From: Hondaea fermentalgiana
Taxonomy: Eukaryota; Sar; Bigyra; Thraustochytrida; Thraustochytriidae
Direction of reading: 5' to 3'
Assembly: GCA_014084085.1 (NCBI GenBank)
Contig: NPFB01000085.1
Location: 48,362 to 102,215, forward strand
Length of the DNA: 53,854 nucleotides
Made by a program: the position numbers and the translations under genes. Within the stretch, counting starts at the first letter, position 1. Each line of letters opens with the position of its first letter. Below the pieces are notes generated by a model. That model was not told the DNA's origin, searched no databases, and saw only the letters and a program-made list of their open reading frames with translations. Positions 39,276 to 49,146 of the stretch are shown one piece after another.

Positions 39276-39695
39276 GATTCATCTCCAGCAACGACATAGG
39301 CCAGTCATCACCCGCAAAAGACGTTTCCCCGATCGATCAGCTCCAGCTGGCTGCAGGTGTATGAATGAGCAAGCTACAAGTACTTGATGCGGCAGCGGAG
39401 GCCTCGCCGCCTCATCTCCTCGTCAGCGGCAGCGCCAGCGATGCGACATGCGACTGCGACTCGCTCGACCGAACTGAATTAGACTGACGCGGCTGCGGCG
39501 AAAGCGGAAAAGATGTTGCGAAGGAAGGCAAATGACCCCCGATCGGGCGGGGGTCAGAGCCGTTCTCCCCCTTAGTCCCTAGCAGCTCTGGGCACGCCGG
39601 GTCGCGCACACGGGCAGTCCGCGCGAAGAAGGAAGATGGAGACCCGCCGCAGTTTACCCGTGGCATGAAAGCGCCGTTCTTGCCGGCTCGCGCAC

Positions 39696-39731
39696 TCACT
39701 CGCGCACTCACTCACTCACTCACTCACTCAC
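39696..39731. repeat. (CACT)n tetranucleotide repeat
   Basis: CGCACTCACT units followed by about six perfect CACT/ACTC-phase repeats, upstream of the first sulfatase gene. Confidence 0.85.
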
Positions 39732-40185
39732 GGGTTTTGAGGTCAATATTCATTGTATACCAGTGCGCGGCACAGGCTTGGCTTCGCTTGCACTGCTTTG
39801 GCTTGACTTCTAGGACTTGACTTGACTTTGCACTGCACGCTAAAACGCCCTCCGAGCAGATCGAATACCCCGGCGCGCGTCCGTGGGGGTGGACGCGACG
39901 CTGAGCGAAGGCACTCGACTCGAGCGCGAACTCAAGCAGCAGCTAGCAGCCAGCCGCTGCTGCTGGCGGCCAGCTTTATCGACCGCCATCGCGCGCGCTG
40001 CGCCGACAGCCAAAGAGGGGCAGTTCGGCACGACTCGCTGCGCCGCAAACGGGGCTGAAGAAGCCAGCCACCTCTCCATCCGCTCTCGCTTGGACTGCGA
40101 GCGACACGAGTACGAGAGACTACGAGGCGAGCGCCAAGACGCGGGGCGACGCACGCCGCGTAGAGTTCACAGAAGAACCGAGGAA

Positions 40186-41982
40186 ATGAGGAGCAGAGTC
40201 GACGTTGCGCTGGCCGTAGTAGCGCTCGTGGGCGTCTTCGCAAGTAGCAGCGCCACCAAGAAGAATGTGCTGCTCATTCTATGCGATGACCTCCGAGCAG
40301 AGGCTGGCGCGTATGGCAGCTCCGATGTAAGCACACCCAACATGGACGCCTTTGCAGAAGAAAGCGTCCAATTTAACGCTGCCTTTGCGCAGATTCCCAA
40401 GTGCGGGCCCGAGCGCGCATCCATGCTCAGCGGACGCAATCCCACCAAAACAAACTACTATTATCACTCGACCAGCCGTCTTGAGCTCAACCTCATGCGC
40501 AAGAGTATTCCCTTGCCCAAGCATTTTGCATCGAGTGGCTACCGTACCGTGGGCTCGAGCAAGGTATTCCACTTTCGCGGCTCTAACCAGAAGCTCTTTC
40601 AGCGCTACGAGTTTCAACCAGTTGTCATCAACGAAACGTGCCGAACCGGCTCCGCATTGTACTGCAGTGCCGAAACGGAAGACATTTGCCCAGATAAACG
40701 ATCCGTGGACTACGCCATGGAGCAACTCGAATGGCTTGAAAGCAGAAAAAGAGAAAAACCCTGGTTCATGGCCGTCGGAATTCGCCGACCACATCTCCGA
40801 TGGGAAGTCCCGAACTCGATCTGCACGTTTGACGATGTAAATTCCAGAACAGCGAGCGACCCTGTTCCCAACGACCTTCCCACTGACATCCCGGAAATTG
40901 CGCAGCGAAAGACCTGCGAACCAATCTTGGACAGCAGCGAGCTTCAGAATGCTGGTTCGCTTTACGGAACCTCGGACGAGTCGGCTCCCTATGGCGAGGT
41001 GCTCGAGATCGAAAGTGGCCTGACCAAAGATTTACGCATGCGCTACTTTTGCGCTGTCAACTGGATTGACACGCTCATTGGTCAACTCCTGCAAAAGGTC
41101 AAGGACATGGGCATCGAAGACAAAACGGTTGTCGTCTTGACCTCTGATCATGGCTTTAACCTTGGAGAGAACCAGCAATGGTGCAAAATGAGTCTTTTTG
41201 AGCCTTCTCTCAAGGTTCCGTTATGGATCAAGGACCCAGACAGTCCTGCAAGCTTTGGCACGGTGCGCCCGCACCCAGTCCAGCTACTGGACCTGATGCC
41301 GACACTTGGAGAGCTGGCTGGCGCGCCAATGACGAGCCGCGAAATCAAAAAGGGCAAGGTCGACGCACGTAGCTTTGCCTACCTTGTGCGCGGTGACGAC
41401 AAGCCTGATGAAGACGCTCTCGAGGTTCTTGAGACGCAGCCATCAGTTGCAGGGTTCAACTTTTCGTACCCTATTGGTGCTGCATCGTTCTCGATTGTCC
41501 AACGCTGCAACGTTCCTGGATGCGAGAGCCTCATGGCCAAGGACTTTGTGGCCATGGGGTATTCGGTGCGCACGGACCGCTATAGGTACACCGAATGGCG
41601 CGACTGGAATACACGCGGCAGCGCGGGAGACTTTTCGGAAAGTGGTTTCATCGGGGCCGAGCTGTATGACTATGATGATGAGGGCGAGGCGACGAACATT
41701 CATGCGACCAACCCGTCTCACGAGCAAGTCGCAAAGCTCTCTGGCTATTTACGAGCTCACTATGTGCCATGCTTTCGAGACACGGACGGCAACGTCATTA
41801 AGAAAGCCGATGACTGCAACGAAAGGGGCGATCATTGCGTTTTCTACAAGCGTCGCTGCCGCGATAGGATCGATTGCGCCTTTCTCGGCAAGAAGTCAGC
41901 TTCAAGATGTGAGTCGCATCCCCACTGCCGCTGGTCCAACAGAAAATGTGTCGTTGACACTTCGGCGCTTGTCTTTGCTTAG
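40186..41982 (+). CDS. Secreted sulfatase, iduronate-2-sulfatase-like
   Basis: 598 residues with a signal peptide (VALAVVALVGVFASSSA). The sulfatase signature C-x-P-x-R is C73-G-P-E-R77, where Cys would be converted to formylglycine. Metal ligands D34-D35 (LILCDDLR) and D321-H322 (TSDHGFNLGE) are present. The segments AFAQIPKCGPERASMLSGR and GSSKVFHF are those of the iduronate-2-sulfatase branch. It should remove sulfate from sulfated polysaccharide or glycan in the secretory, lysosomal or extracellular space. A Cys-rich C-terminus (about 525-590, ten Cys) is extra. ATG 40186 is chosen; an upstream in-frame GTG extension is leader-like. Adjacent to a second sulfatase in the same direction, 740 bp apart. 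Confidence 0.9.
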   Translation: MRSRVDVALAVVALVGVFASSSATKKNVLLILCDDLRAEAGAYGSSDVSTPNMDAFAEESVQFNAAFAQIPKCGPERASMLSGRNPTKTNYYYHSTSRLELNLMRKSIPLPKHFASSGYRTVGSSKVFHFRGSNQKLFQRYEFQPVVINETCRTGSALYCSAETEDICPDKRSVDYAMEQLEWLESRKREKPWFMAVGIRRPHLRWEVPNSICTFDDVNSRTASDPVPNDLPTDIPEIAQRKTCEPILDSSELQNAGSLYGTSDESAPYGEVLEIESGLTKDLRMRYFCAVNWIDTLIGQLLQKVKDMGIEDKTVVVLTSDHGFNLGENQQWCKMSLFEPSLKVPLWIKDPDSPASFGTVRPHPVQLLDLMPTLGELAGAPMTSREIKKGKVDARSFAYLVRGDDKPDEDALEVLETQPSVAGFNFSYPIGAASFSIVQRCNVPGCESLMAKDFVAMGYSVRTDRYRYTEWRDWNTRGSAGDFSESGFIGAELYDYDDEGEATNIHATNPSHEQVAKLSGYLRAHYVPCFRDTDGNVIKKADDCNERGDHCVFYKRRCRDRIDCAFLGKKSASRCESHPHCRWSNRKCVVDTSALVFA

Positions 41983-42722
41983 CTAGTATCCTGAATTGAA
42001 TTAGTGCTCGTAGGAAATTTTGGTGTTTTAATTCTCTTTTCTTTTTTTCGACTCGCTTTTCTTCGTGTCGTTTGACCGGCAGCGGAAGCTTGCGCTACTT
42101 CGTGGCTAGGCTTTTTGACTAGGGTGGTTTAAAGCAACCACACTGCCAGCCAGCCAGCCAGTCAGCTAACCAACGAACTAACCAACCAACCCCTTCCGAG
42201 TCAGCCTCCCCCGGACCGCTGCCGGCCGCCACCGCCGGGCCGGAGGCCTGTAACGGAAAAATCCTGAACAAAACAAAGAACAAAACACGAAACTAAAAGC
42301 AAATGCAGAAGTACACACCTTGACGACACCCCCCCCCCCCCATTCTTCTCCCCTGCGTTTAAGCTTTCTCATTGCGTAGGTCAGCCAGCTTGGTAACCCC
42401 GCGGGAATGGCTCCGCGCCCGCACTCAAATAATGGCGAGGAGGTCAGTTCTGGCTCGACGCTTATTAGTAACATGATCTATCCGGTACATTGCGAGCCGA
42501 CCATGCCTCGGACTCTTGAATTATAAGAGTTGAAAGCAAATTTATCGCACTCACAGACAGGTGGTAGGTAGATTAGTAGGTGTCTCCAGCTGAGGCCGCG
42601 TCCTTTCACTTCGGGGCAATTTGTATTCCCGAGGGTGCATCAAAGAAAGCGTGTGTGCGCGCAAAACCCTCAGAATCTTGTGGCGGGAATGTCCATCACA
42701 TTCTCAGCAAACCCTCAAAAGA
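41983..42722. other. Spacer between the two sulfatase genes
   Basis: Contains CCAGCCAGCCAG/CCAACCAACC tetranucleotide-like units at about 42146-42192 and a 13-base C run at 42329-42341. No gene seen. Confidence 0.5.
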
Positions 42723-45476
42723 ATGACCTTGTCTCGTCAGGCAACGCTCCTTGCCGTGGCGGCACTTTGCCTCATTGCGAGAGTACAAGCTGAGAGTGAA
42801 GATGAAGAGTTTCTCCTTCTCAAGGTAGAAAATGCTGAAAGCATAAGCTCCTTGACGCAAGCTTTTGCAAATGCTCTGGATGAGTGTTTCGAAGCCTCGG
42901 CATGGAGATCAACAGAGGTAAACTTGACGCAAATCATTGCACATGGAGGCTCGTTCCTGACGCAAGAGCGCGCCGCGCACGACATTGACCGCGATTTTCG
43001 ATGTATCCGAACGCAACTTGGGCAGAATGACATTTGGCTGTCAAGTGGCTCGGTGCAACAGGGCAACGAGACGGCCATCACGACTGTACACCAGTGGACG
43101 GCACCTTCTCGGCCCAACATTGTCCTTGCACTCGCAGACGATCTGGGCTGGGCCGATGTCGGCTGGCATACAAATTCAGAGACAGGATTGGAGAGTGCCA
43201 CCCCTTTTCTTGATACCCTTCTCCCTGAAAGTACTCGACTCGAGCGTATGTATACGGCACCAATTTGTAGTCCCTCTCGTGCTCAGCTCTGGACGGGTCG
43301 CTACTTTTACAGGTATGGCCACGGTCCCGCTGTTACCTCTGGAGGCACATACGGGCTCTCAGGACGTGAAACAACCCTTTCGGAAATTCTCAAGGGCGAT
43401 GGCTACCACACTGCCATTCTCGGCAAATGGCACCTTGGGTACCAAGACGAGCGGCTGTGGCCTACCTTTCGTGGATTTGACAACCACGTTGGACCATTCT
43501 CGCTCTGTTGGACGTCGCGCGTCAATGACAAGAGCTTTCGAGCCAAGTTTCTCGCTCAAGAGCTCTTCGAAGACAGTTTGCCAGGTCTGTCGACCTTGCA
43601 CAACGCCTCTATTAAGGCAGAGCGCCTCTCTTTTGCAGGAGAGCTTCCGCCCTTGATGGATCTCCACACGACTGACCCAGCGTACGAAACGATGCATAAT
43701 ACTGACATTCTCAAGTACGAGTCCGAGAGGTATGTGCACACATACTATGCAAGCGAGGCGCGGCATAAGCCGCTCTTCCTCAACGTTGCCTTTCGATCGC
43801 CGCACACGCCACTTGAGGCGCCCTCTCGTTACGCAACAGATAAGACTTTGCAGGAACTCTTTGTTCATGACCAGGTCACGAATCTTCGACGCGAATACTT
43901 GCGCATGGTGCACGCGATGGACGCGGCGATTGAGAAGATGGTGTTTGCTCTTCAAAGCGAATACGTCTGGGATGACACCGTGTTTATTTTCACCTCGGAT
44001 AACGGCGGGCTGGACACTCGTCTGGGCGGCGCCAGCAATTGGCCTCTTATGGGTAGCAAGAACGCCGTCTGGGAGGGAGGCATCCGAGTTAGCACCTTGG
44101 TGCGCGGAACCCTCTCGCCGCTCGCACGTCTCGAGAGCGCCGTCAAAGGCGGAACAAACGAGGTTTATATGCATTTTGTCGATTTCTTGCCAACGATTGC
44201 GAGCGGTATCGCGGACATCTCGTCAGAGCAGTATGCGCAGGCCTGGAAGTGTGCTCATTGTCTGCCCCACAACAACAATACTCTCGATGGTGTCAATCGC
44301 TGGCGCACGATCCAGACGGGCGAGTCATCTCGCCCTGACGAGCTGCGCGTGCTCTCGGTGGTTACTGAGGAACAAGCGGACCTCATTGAGGACATTGATC
44401 TGCTTCCGGACTTTGTCCCCCGCGCAGTTTGGGATGCACAAGTTTATAAGGGCACGCAATTCGAAAGCCTCGTGGATCCAACTTACGCCGTGGACTGGAC
44501 TCACGCTCACAATCGTGTTCGTGTGCACGGAGGGGGCGCAGTTCAATTCGGTCCGTATAAGCTGGCCTGGGGACAATCGTATGCAGCTCACAAACTGCGC
44601 GAAGATCCATTTCATATTGTCACGACACACTTGCGACCCGACATCTTCCGCCGAACAAACTGGAACCTCCCGATTCGCTCCCCGATCGACTATGGGGGCC
44701 TGCCTCGTGGACACACGGACCTTGTTTTTCTGTATAATGTTGAAGATGATCCGAACGAAAGAGTCAATCTTCTCCGTCGCAAGAAGATTCCAAACAAAGT
44801 GATTGAGATAGTTCGTACGATGGCAGATTTTTACAAGCGCACGCAGCAACCGGATCGGGCCATCACCGATAATCATCTCCGGTATGCTGCGAGTTTCGAT
44901 CCGGCTGAACTCGTCATTAGCAACGAGACGTCGCAATTTTTTTATCCCTTTTGCAACGTGAGTTTGCGATGTGTGTACGATTTGCCAGTCATCCAATCAT
45001 TTGAGACGACAGCGGAGCCAACGCTGCAACCAACTCCGTCGCCTTCGGTGCCGCCTTCCACGGTGAAGGAAATTGAGATTCCGAGCACGCCCGCGCCCAG
45101 CTCGAGCCCTACGCAAGCACCGACGCTGACGCCAAGACAATTTCGAGCCTCGCTCGGTCGAAAGCGAGCTGTTCGATTGCCCCGCAGGCGGAGTTTTCCC
45201 GGAAAATGTAAAGCATTTCTTTTGCTTTCCAAAGAAATCGCTGCCACCCCAGTCCAGGTGTCCACTGTTCGTGCTTACGGGCGAACGTGGTGGAAGGCCT
45301 GCCTTGCGCTTTGCGTGAAGACCCTGGAAGATTCCTGTCGTGGAGTGTCGTCCACACCGCGCCAAAGTGGCAGCTACGAGTGCAGCATCTATGGCCCAGG
45401 GCTCGAAGTCGCGACGCGCAGCCCAGATTCGAACCTACTTCATGCCGTTCTTGACCCATGGACCTGTGACATTTAG
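42723..45476 (+). CDS. Secreted arylsulfatase B-like sulfatase with Cys-rich C-terminal module
   Basis: 917 residues. Signal peptide MTLSRQATLLAVAALCLIARVQA, then about 105 residues of unassigned N-terminal sequence. The sulfatase domain starts at NIVLALADDLGWADVGWH, with D139 and D140 as metal ligands. The signature is C182-S-P-S-R186 (formylglycine site) followed by AQLWTGRYFYRYG; downstream are GKWHLGYQ and FTSDNGG. This phrasing is arylsulfatase B/I/J-like (N-acetylgalactosamine-4-sulfatase branch). After about residue 770 comes a Thr/Pro/Ser-rich linker (TLQPTPSPSVPPST) and a last ~100-residue module with paired Cys (WWKACLALCVKTLEDSC...YECSIYG) like a PAN/apple fold, possibly carbohydrate-binding. 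Upstream codons from a TTG at 42621 are not used. Confidence 0.9.
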   Translation: MTLSRQATLLAVAALCLIARVQAESEDEEFLLLKVENAESISSLTQAFANALDECFEASAWRSTEVNLTQIIAHGGSFLTQERAAHDIDRDFRCIRTQLGQNDIWLSSGSVQQGNETAITTVHQWTAPSRPNIVLALADDLGWADVGWHTNSETGLESATPFLDTLLPESTRLERMYTAPICSPSRAQLWTGRYFYRYGHGPAVTSGGTYGLSGRETTLSEILKGDGYHTAILGKWHLGYQDERLWPTFRGFDNHVGPFSLCWTSRVNDKSFRAKFLAQELFEDSLPGLSTLHNASIKAERLSFAGELPPLMDLHTTDPAYETMHNTDILKYESERYVHTYYASEARHKPLFLNVAFRSPHTPLEAPSRYATDKTLQELFVHDQVTNLRREYLRMVHAMDAAIEKMVFALQSEYVWDDTVFIFTSDNGGLDTRLGGASNWPLMGSKNAVWEGGIRVSTLVRGTLSPLARLESAVKGGTNEVYMHFVDFLPTIASGIADISSEQYAQAWKCAHCLPHNNNTLDGVNRWRTIQTGESSRPDELRVLSVVTEEQADLIEDIDLLPDFVPRAVWDAQVYKGTQFESLVDPTYAVDWTHAHNRVRVHGGGAVQFGPYKLAWGQSYAAHKLREDPFHIVTTHLRPDIFRRTNWNLPIRSPIDYGGLPRGHTDLVFLYNVEDDPNERVNLLRRKKIPNKVIEIVRTMADFYKRTQQPDRAITDNHLRYAASFDPAELVISNETSQFFYPFCNVSLRCVYDLPVIQSFETTAEPTLQPTPSPSVPPSTVKEIEIPSTPAPSSSPTQAPTLTPRQFRASLGRKRAVRLPRRRSFPGKCKAFLLLSKEIAATPVQVSTVRAYGRTWWKACLALCVKTLEDSCRGVSSTPRQSGSYECSIYGPGLEVATRSPDSNLLHAVLDPWTCDI

Positions 45477-45802
45477 TTCAAGTTGGGGTCATCAAGAGAG
45501 AACCAAGCGTTGGAAAGCCAAACTCTGATGTGCAATAAAACAGATTATTTTATCACTGCTTCATTGTGAACTTTCGTGCCTTCCCTGTCAAGCACCACCT
45601 CGAAAGTTCTACTCTCTTGTTTCCCTTGCCTTCCGGGCCGGCATTCGACAGGAGAAAAGACCCTTTCTCGCTCTTATTTGGTAAAACGTTGAACCGGATT
45701 TGGACTCAGACGTTGGGCAAAAAAGAAATTCGTTTCTATACTACTACCTCGACTGTGAACTTTGTGAACTCATCGCAAACCTCAACGGAGGAGCTTGCGA
45801 CG
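45477..45802. other. Sulfatase 3' UTR and leader of the coiled-coil gene
   Basis: Short AT-richer spacer. A frame from a GTG at 45566 enters the next gene, but the first ATG is at 45803. Confidence 0.5.
45534..45539 (+). terminator. Candidate polyadenylation signal of the second sulfatase gene
   Basis: AATAAA 58 bases after the stop codon, in an AT-rich context. Confidence 0.45.
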
Positions 45803-46765
45803 ATGAGCGGATCGGAGTCCGGGTCTGACAGCGGGTCCGACAGCGGGTCCGACAGTGGGTCAGCGTCTGGCGCGTCGTCGGTGGCGTCCGCTGTCGCGTC
45901 GACGCCAGAGGTGCCGCCGCGCATGAGGCTTTTTGTCAAGCACATTCGGGAGCACGGAGCGGCACTCTACGCGGAGGCTCGGGTACAGCAGGAAAAGCCA
46001 GCAACCGCGTCCGCGGCGGCAGCACCTCTTGGGTCGCCAATTCTATCGGCAGCATCTCCATTGTCAAAAGGTTTATCATCACCTTCACAGAGAAGGTCCA
46101 CGGTTCATGTCGAAGAAGAGCCTTGGGAAAAACCGTTCGCTGCCCTCGCCGCCAAGGTGGACCAGCTGCTGCTCGGAGAGCAGCGGCAGCACGGTCAACA
46201 AGCTCAGCACGACCAAGAAAGTGTTCTAGGCGAGGAAGAAGCAGACATGATGCTAGACGCCGAGCAGCATCATCAAGAAACGATCAGTGCAGGAGCTGCA
46301 GCGCTCGACACGGAAACCACGCGCAAACCGCCTCGCTCATCTCTAGGACATGAGACTGCGCCGCGACAGTCTGTAGCGAGCTCGCGAGCGCTAGAGCAAC
46401 GAATTGCAGCGCAGCAAGACACGATTGAAAAGCTTTTGCGTACACTCGAGGCGACATCCGCCAAGGTCGATCAGTTGAGTCGGGAACGAGAGCTCGAGCT
46501 CGAGATCCTCGATGAGGATTCTTTGGGCGACATTGGAACACGTTCCATGACTACAACCTTGCGCAAGCTCCAGCGCACGGGAGCCTCGAGCCCAGCAGCG
46601 GAAGCGGTCGCCGCCGCCGAAAACGATTTTGGTCTGGGAAACAGTGGACCAGGCGCAGTGCGCAGCAGCAGCAATAGCGGCCCCAAAATTGGGGTGGGCG
46701 GTGCGCTAAAGCCTGATCGCAGTGAAGAGCACAGCATAAGTTCTCTCGGCTCTCTTGCAGGGTGA
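45803..46765 (+). CDS. Hypothetical Ser-rich coiled-coil protein
   Basis: 320 residues, no family recognised. It opens with an SGSDSGSDSGSDSGS tract encoded by 15-bp GACAGCGGGTCC-type repeats. Next is a short basic helix (MRLFVKHIREHGAALYAEAR, about 38-58) that could be a small conserved domain, then Ala/Ser-rich linker. A Gln-rich segment (about 128-150) and a heptad-like coiled coil (about 205-245; EQRIAAQQDTIEKLLRTLEATSAKVDQL) follow, then a low-complexity tail. Cytosolic or nuclear; no membrane segment. It converges on the methyltransferase gene, 127 bp between stops. ATG 45803 is the first in frame. Codon use resembles its neighbours, so it is likely expressed. Confidence 0.65.
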   Translation: MSGSESGSDSGSDSGSDSGSASGASSVASAVASTPEVPPRMRLFVKHIREHGAALYAEARVQQEKPATASAAAAPLGSPILSAASPLSKGLSSPSQRRSTVHVEEEPWEKPFAALAAKVDQLLLGEQRQHGQQAQHDQESVLGEEEADMMLDAEQHHQETISAGAAALDTETTRKPPRSSLGHETAPRQSVASSRALEQRIAAQQDTIEKLLRTLEATSAKVDQLSRERELELEILDEDSLGDIGTRSMTTTLRKLQRTGASSPAAEAVAAAENDFGLGNSGPGAVRSSSNSGPKIGVGGALKPDRSEEHSISSLGSLAG

Positions 46766-46892
46766 AGGGGACATGCCCTGCGCGCTGCGAAGATGACACT
46801 ATTTGTAACTGGGGCTGGCTGGTCATGAATTCAACAGTGAAATGGGGAAGCGAGTCGCGAAAATGACATTGCGAGGAGAAAGAGATAAATTG

Positions 46893-48266
46893 TTAGGAGG
46901 AATCAGGCTTTCGCGCGGTAAAACACGAGTTGGTCGGAAGGGCCTCACAAGTGAAACTCTGAAAATTCTCAAAGCCAGCGTCGGAGAGGTACTTGGAAAT
47001 GACGCCGTCTTTAAGCCCCAAGGTGCCGAGGCGAGCCCCATCCTTTTCGCTCGAGCTCGAATGCAGACAAAGGCCGCAGGAAAAACCAAGACGAACCGCC
47101 GAGGCCGGGTCCGTGACGATGTCGGCATCGTCGGAAAAGGTACGAATGTCAACGATGAGAAAGGTGCCGCCCGGGCGCAAACCACGAAAGGCATCCCGAA
47201 TAAGAGGCTCCGGCTGCGCGCAATCATGGACGACATCGTGGCAGAAGCAAAAGTCAAAGGAGTTCGCTTCGATAGGCGTTTCGCGCACATCATGAATCGT
47301 AGCATTCTTGACCCTCGCACGCGAGATGCGATTCTGCGCCTGTGAAATTGCCTCTGACGAGAGCTCAAAGCCATGGAACTCTGCTTGCGGGAACCGACGC
47401 GCAAGCTCGACAAGTCCCGTGGCGGTGCCGCAACCAATCTCAGCCACGCGCATACCACCCTTACCCAGTAGCTTTGGTAGATTTCCATCGATAACATGAT
47501 GTGACATAAAGAGACCGTCGGGAATCGCCGTCTTGAACGTTGAAGTGTGCATGCGTTCGATTGACATGGCAATGTCGTCCTTGAAGGAGCCATCGTATGT
47601 CTCGCCGAGACCTGCCGGGTCCTGCATGATATGCTTGAGGGCTGCGATGCGGGACACAAGCGCCGGCCCCATCTGAAACATGCCCGCACAGTTAGGGTCT
47701 GTCAGCGCGATATCGTAGCCAGGTACCATGGAGAAAGCGCACGTCTTGCGATCGTAGCGGAGAATTTTGGCGCTGGCATTCTGCAAGAGCCACTCATGCA
47801 GCCAGCGCTCGTGCAAGCCAGTTCTTGCCGCTAGCTGGGCGCTGGTGATTGGGCCTGCGAGCCGCAGCTCTTCGTATAGCCCCAGCTGGTCTCCCACGTA
47901 CAAGGTGGCAGACGTCAACATGCCACCGAACGTCTGGTAGAGTTGATCTGCGGCCGCGAGCGCAGCTTCCTGCGAGGCTTCCTGAGCGGCCGTCTCCTTG
48001 GCTTGTGCGTCCTGCGCGGTACGCTGCGCACGGGTCTTGCTCGCGCGGAGTTTAGAGCGAGCCAAGACGAGACCGCTACCCACTCCGAACCAAAAGAGCA
48101 CGGTCGTGGCCTGAAGCGCCGAGGACACCCACCATGAGACCTCCCCGTTCTCGTCTTGCAGGCCAAAGCGACCGAGTGTGTCTCGCGCGAGCCCGAGCAG
48201 CGAACCGCCTCCGTTGCCGTCGCTGCTGCTGCTGCCGCCGCCTTGGTGACCTTTCACCTCGCTCAT
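46893..48266 (-). CDS. Membrane-anchored SAM-dependent methyltransferase with winged-helix domain
   Basis: 457 residues. A Gly/Ser-rich N-terminus is followed by one hydrophobic segment (about 46-66; VSSALQATTVLFWFGVGSGLVLA) and an Ala/Gln/Lys-rich helix. A winged-helix-like domain (about 115-190; LGLYEEL, GPITSAQLAARTGLHERWLHEWL) precedes the Rossmann methyltransferase. The latter has motif I VAEIGCGTATG, acidic FHGFELS, FCFCHDVVHD and GLRPGGTFLIVD. This order (HTH then class I MTase) resembles O-methyltransferase-like proteins of the bacterial Rv2258c type, and suggests dimerising small-molecule methylation. The substrate is unknown. The ATG at 48266 overlaps an opposite-strand ATG at 48265 (CATG palindrome). 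Confidence 0.82.
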   Translation of the reverse strand: MSEVKGHQGGGSSSSDGNGGGSLLGLARDTLGRFGLQDENGEVSWWVSSALQATTVLFWFGVGSGLVLARSKLRASKTRAQRTAQDAQAKETAAQEASQEAALAAADQLYQTFGGMLTSATLYVGDQLGLYEELRLAGPITSAQLAARTGLHERWLHEWLLQNASAKILRYDRKTCAFSMVPGYDIALTDPNCAGMFQMGPALVSRIAALKHIMQDPAGLGETYDGSFKDDIAMSIERMHTSTFKTAIPDGLFMSHHVIDGNLPKLLGKGGMRVAEIGCGTATGLVELARRFPQAEFHGFELSSEAISQAQNRISRARVKNATIHDVRETPIEANSFDFCFCHDVVHDCAQPEPLIRDAFRGLRPGGTFLIVDIRTFSDDADIVTDPASAVRLGFSCGLCLHSSSSEKDGARLGTLGLKDGVISKYLSDAGFENFQSFTCEALPTNSCFTARKPDSS

Positions 48267-49146
48267 GGCGCCAACAATACCTTCTCTTCGCGCTCCTCAA
48301 GACGGCAAAGACCGCCTGCTGCAAATGCCTCCCGCGACGCTGCTGGCAAAGATCCGCGCACGTGCAGCGTCTCTGACTCCCGACGCGCTCGCTGCGAATC
48401 CTCGACAAGGATTAGGATTTGCACCCTCTTCAGGCCTCGGCAGCTCCGGCCCACTTGGCGCAAGCCGGGAACGGCGATGCTTTGTGATCACGGCATGGCA
48501 TGACCCGGGTAAGAACGAGGTGTTGCTGGGCAGATCAGGCGCCTTCGGGGCGCGGCTTTTCTTTGGCCAATGGCGGCATGAAAGCCAGAGAATCAGCACG
48601 TGCAGGCGCACGCGCAAATGCAATGGTGATCAATGTGGGGGACGATGATGCTGGAATGATGCCGGAATGGAGAAGCGAAACTGTGAGACGGCTTGGGAAT
48701 TGCAGACCATAAGGAAAGAGGGGTATGGCGAACTTGTCAACCAGTGAGATGGCGGTGTTTAGCTCACATTTATGTAAAAGATGCTTCCTCGAGCAAGCAA
48801 AGCCAGTCGAGAAGATGGCGGGACGCCAAAAGCGAAGTGCTCATGGTCAGATCGGGTTTGGTCGATTCGCAAGGAGTCAGCGGCAGGGCTGCAGTGTGCA
48901 AAGTCAATCAATGCAAGGACTTGTGCCGAGTCCATTGGCGAATCGTGTAGAGTATGCTCGGCGTAAGTCGGAGCCCACTTCCGTTCTTCAAGTTGTATGT
49001 ATTCGTGCGGCGTAAATCGTATACATTATCGTAAACACCATCGGTCGTTCACGAACGTCGATCGATCCAAACACGAGTTGTGGCGGAGCAGCGTGAAGCG
49101 GCGGCGTGCGAGCGCGCGCGCGTACCCCGGCAAAGGAGCGGGAGGG
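48267..49146. other. Divergent spacer (methyltransferase / SPT4)
   Basis: About 880 bp. A + strand frame from an ATG at 48265 runs 127 codons (to 48648) with plausible codon use but no recognised domain; not called as a gene. The rest is mixed composition; no RNA gene seen. Confidence 0.45.

Larger units (their letters stand above)
36916..40185. other. Long divergent spacer with assembly gap and inverted-repeat element
   Basis: About 3.3 kb. 36916-38100 is very GC-rich (Arg/Ala/Pro-coding in every frame), likely promoter and leader of the minus-strand gene. 38500-39300 is AT-richer and contains the N gap and a flanking inverted repeat. About 39696-39730 is a (CACT)n repeat. 39780-40185 resembles the leader of the sulfatase gene. 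A long minus-strand frame (36878-38833) has leader-like composition and no domain. No tRNA or rRNA recognised. Confidence 0.5.
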
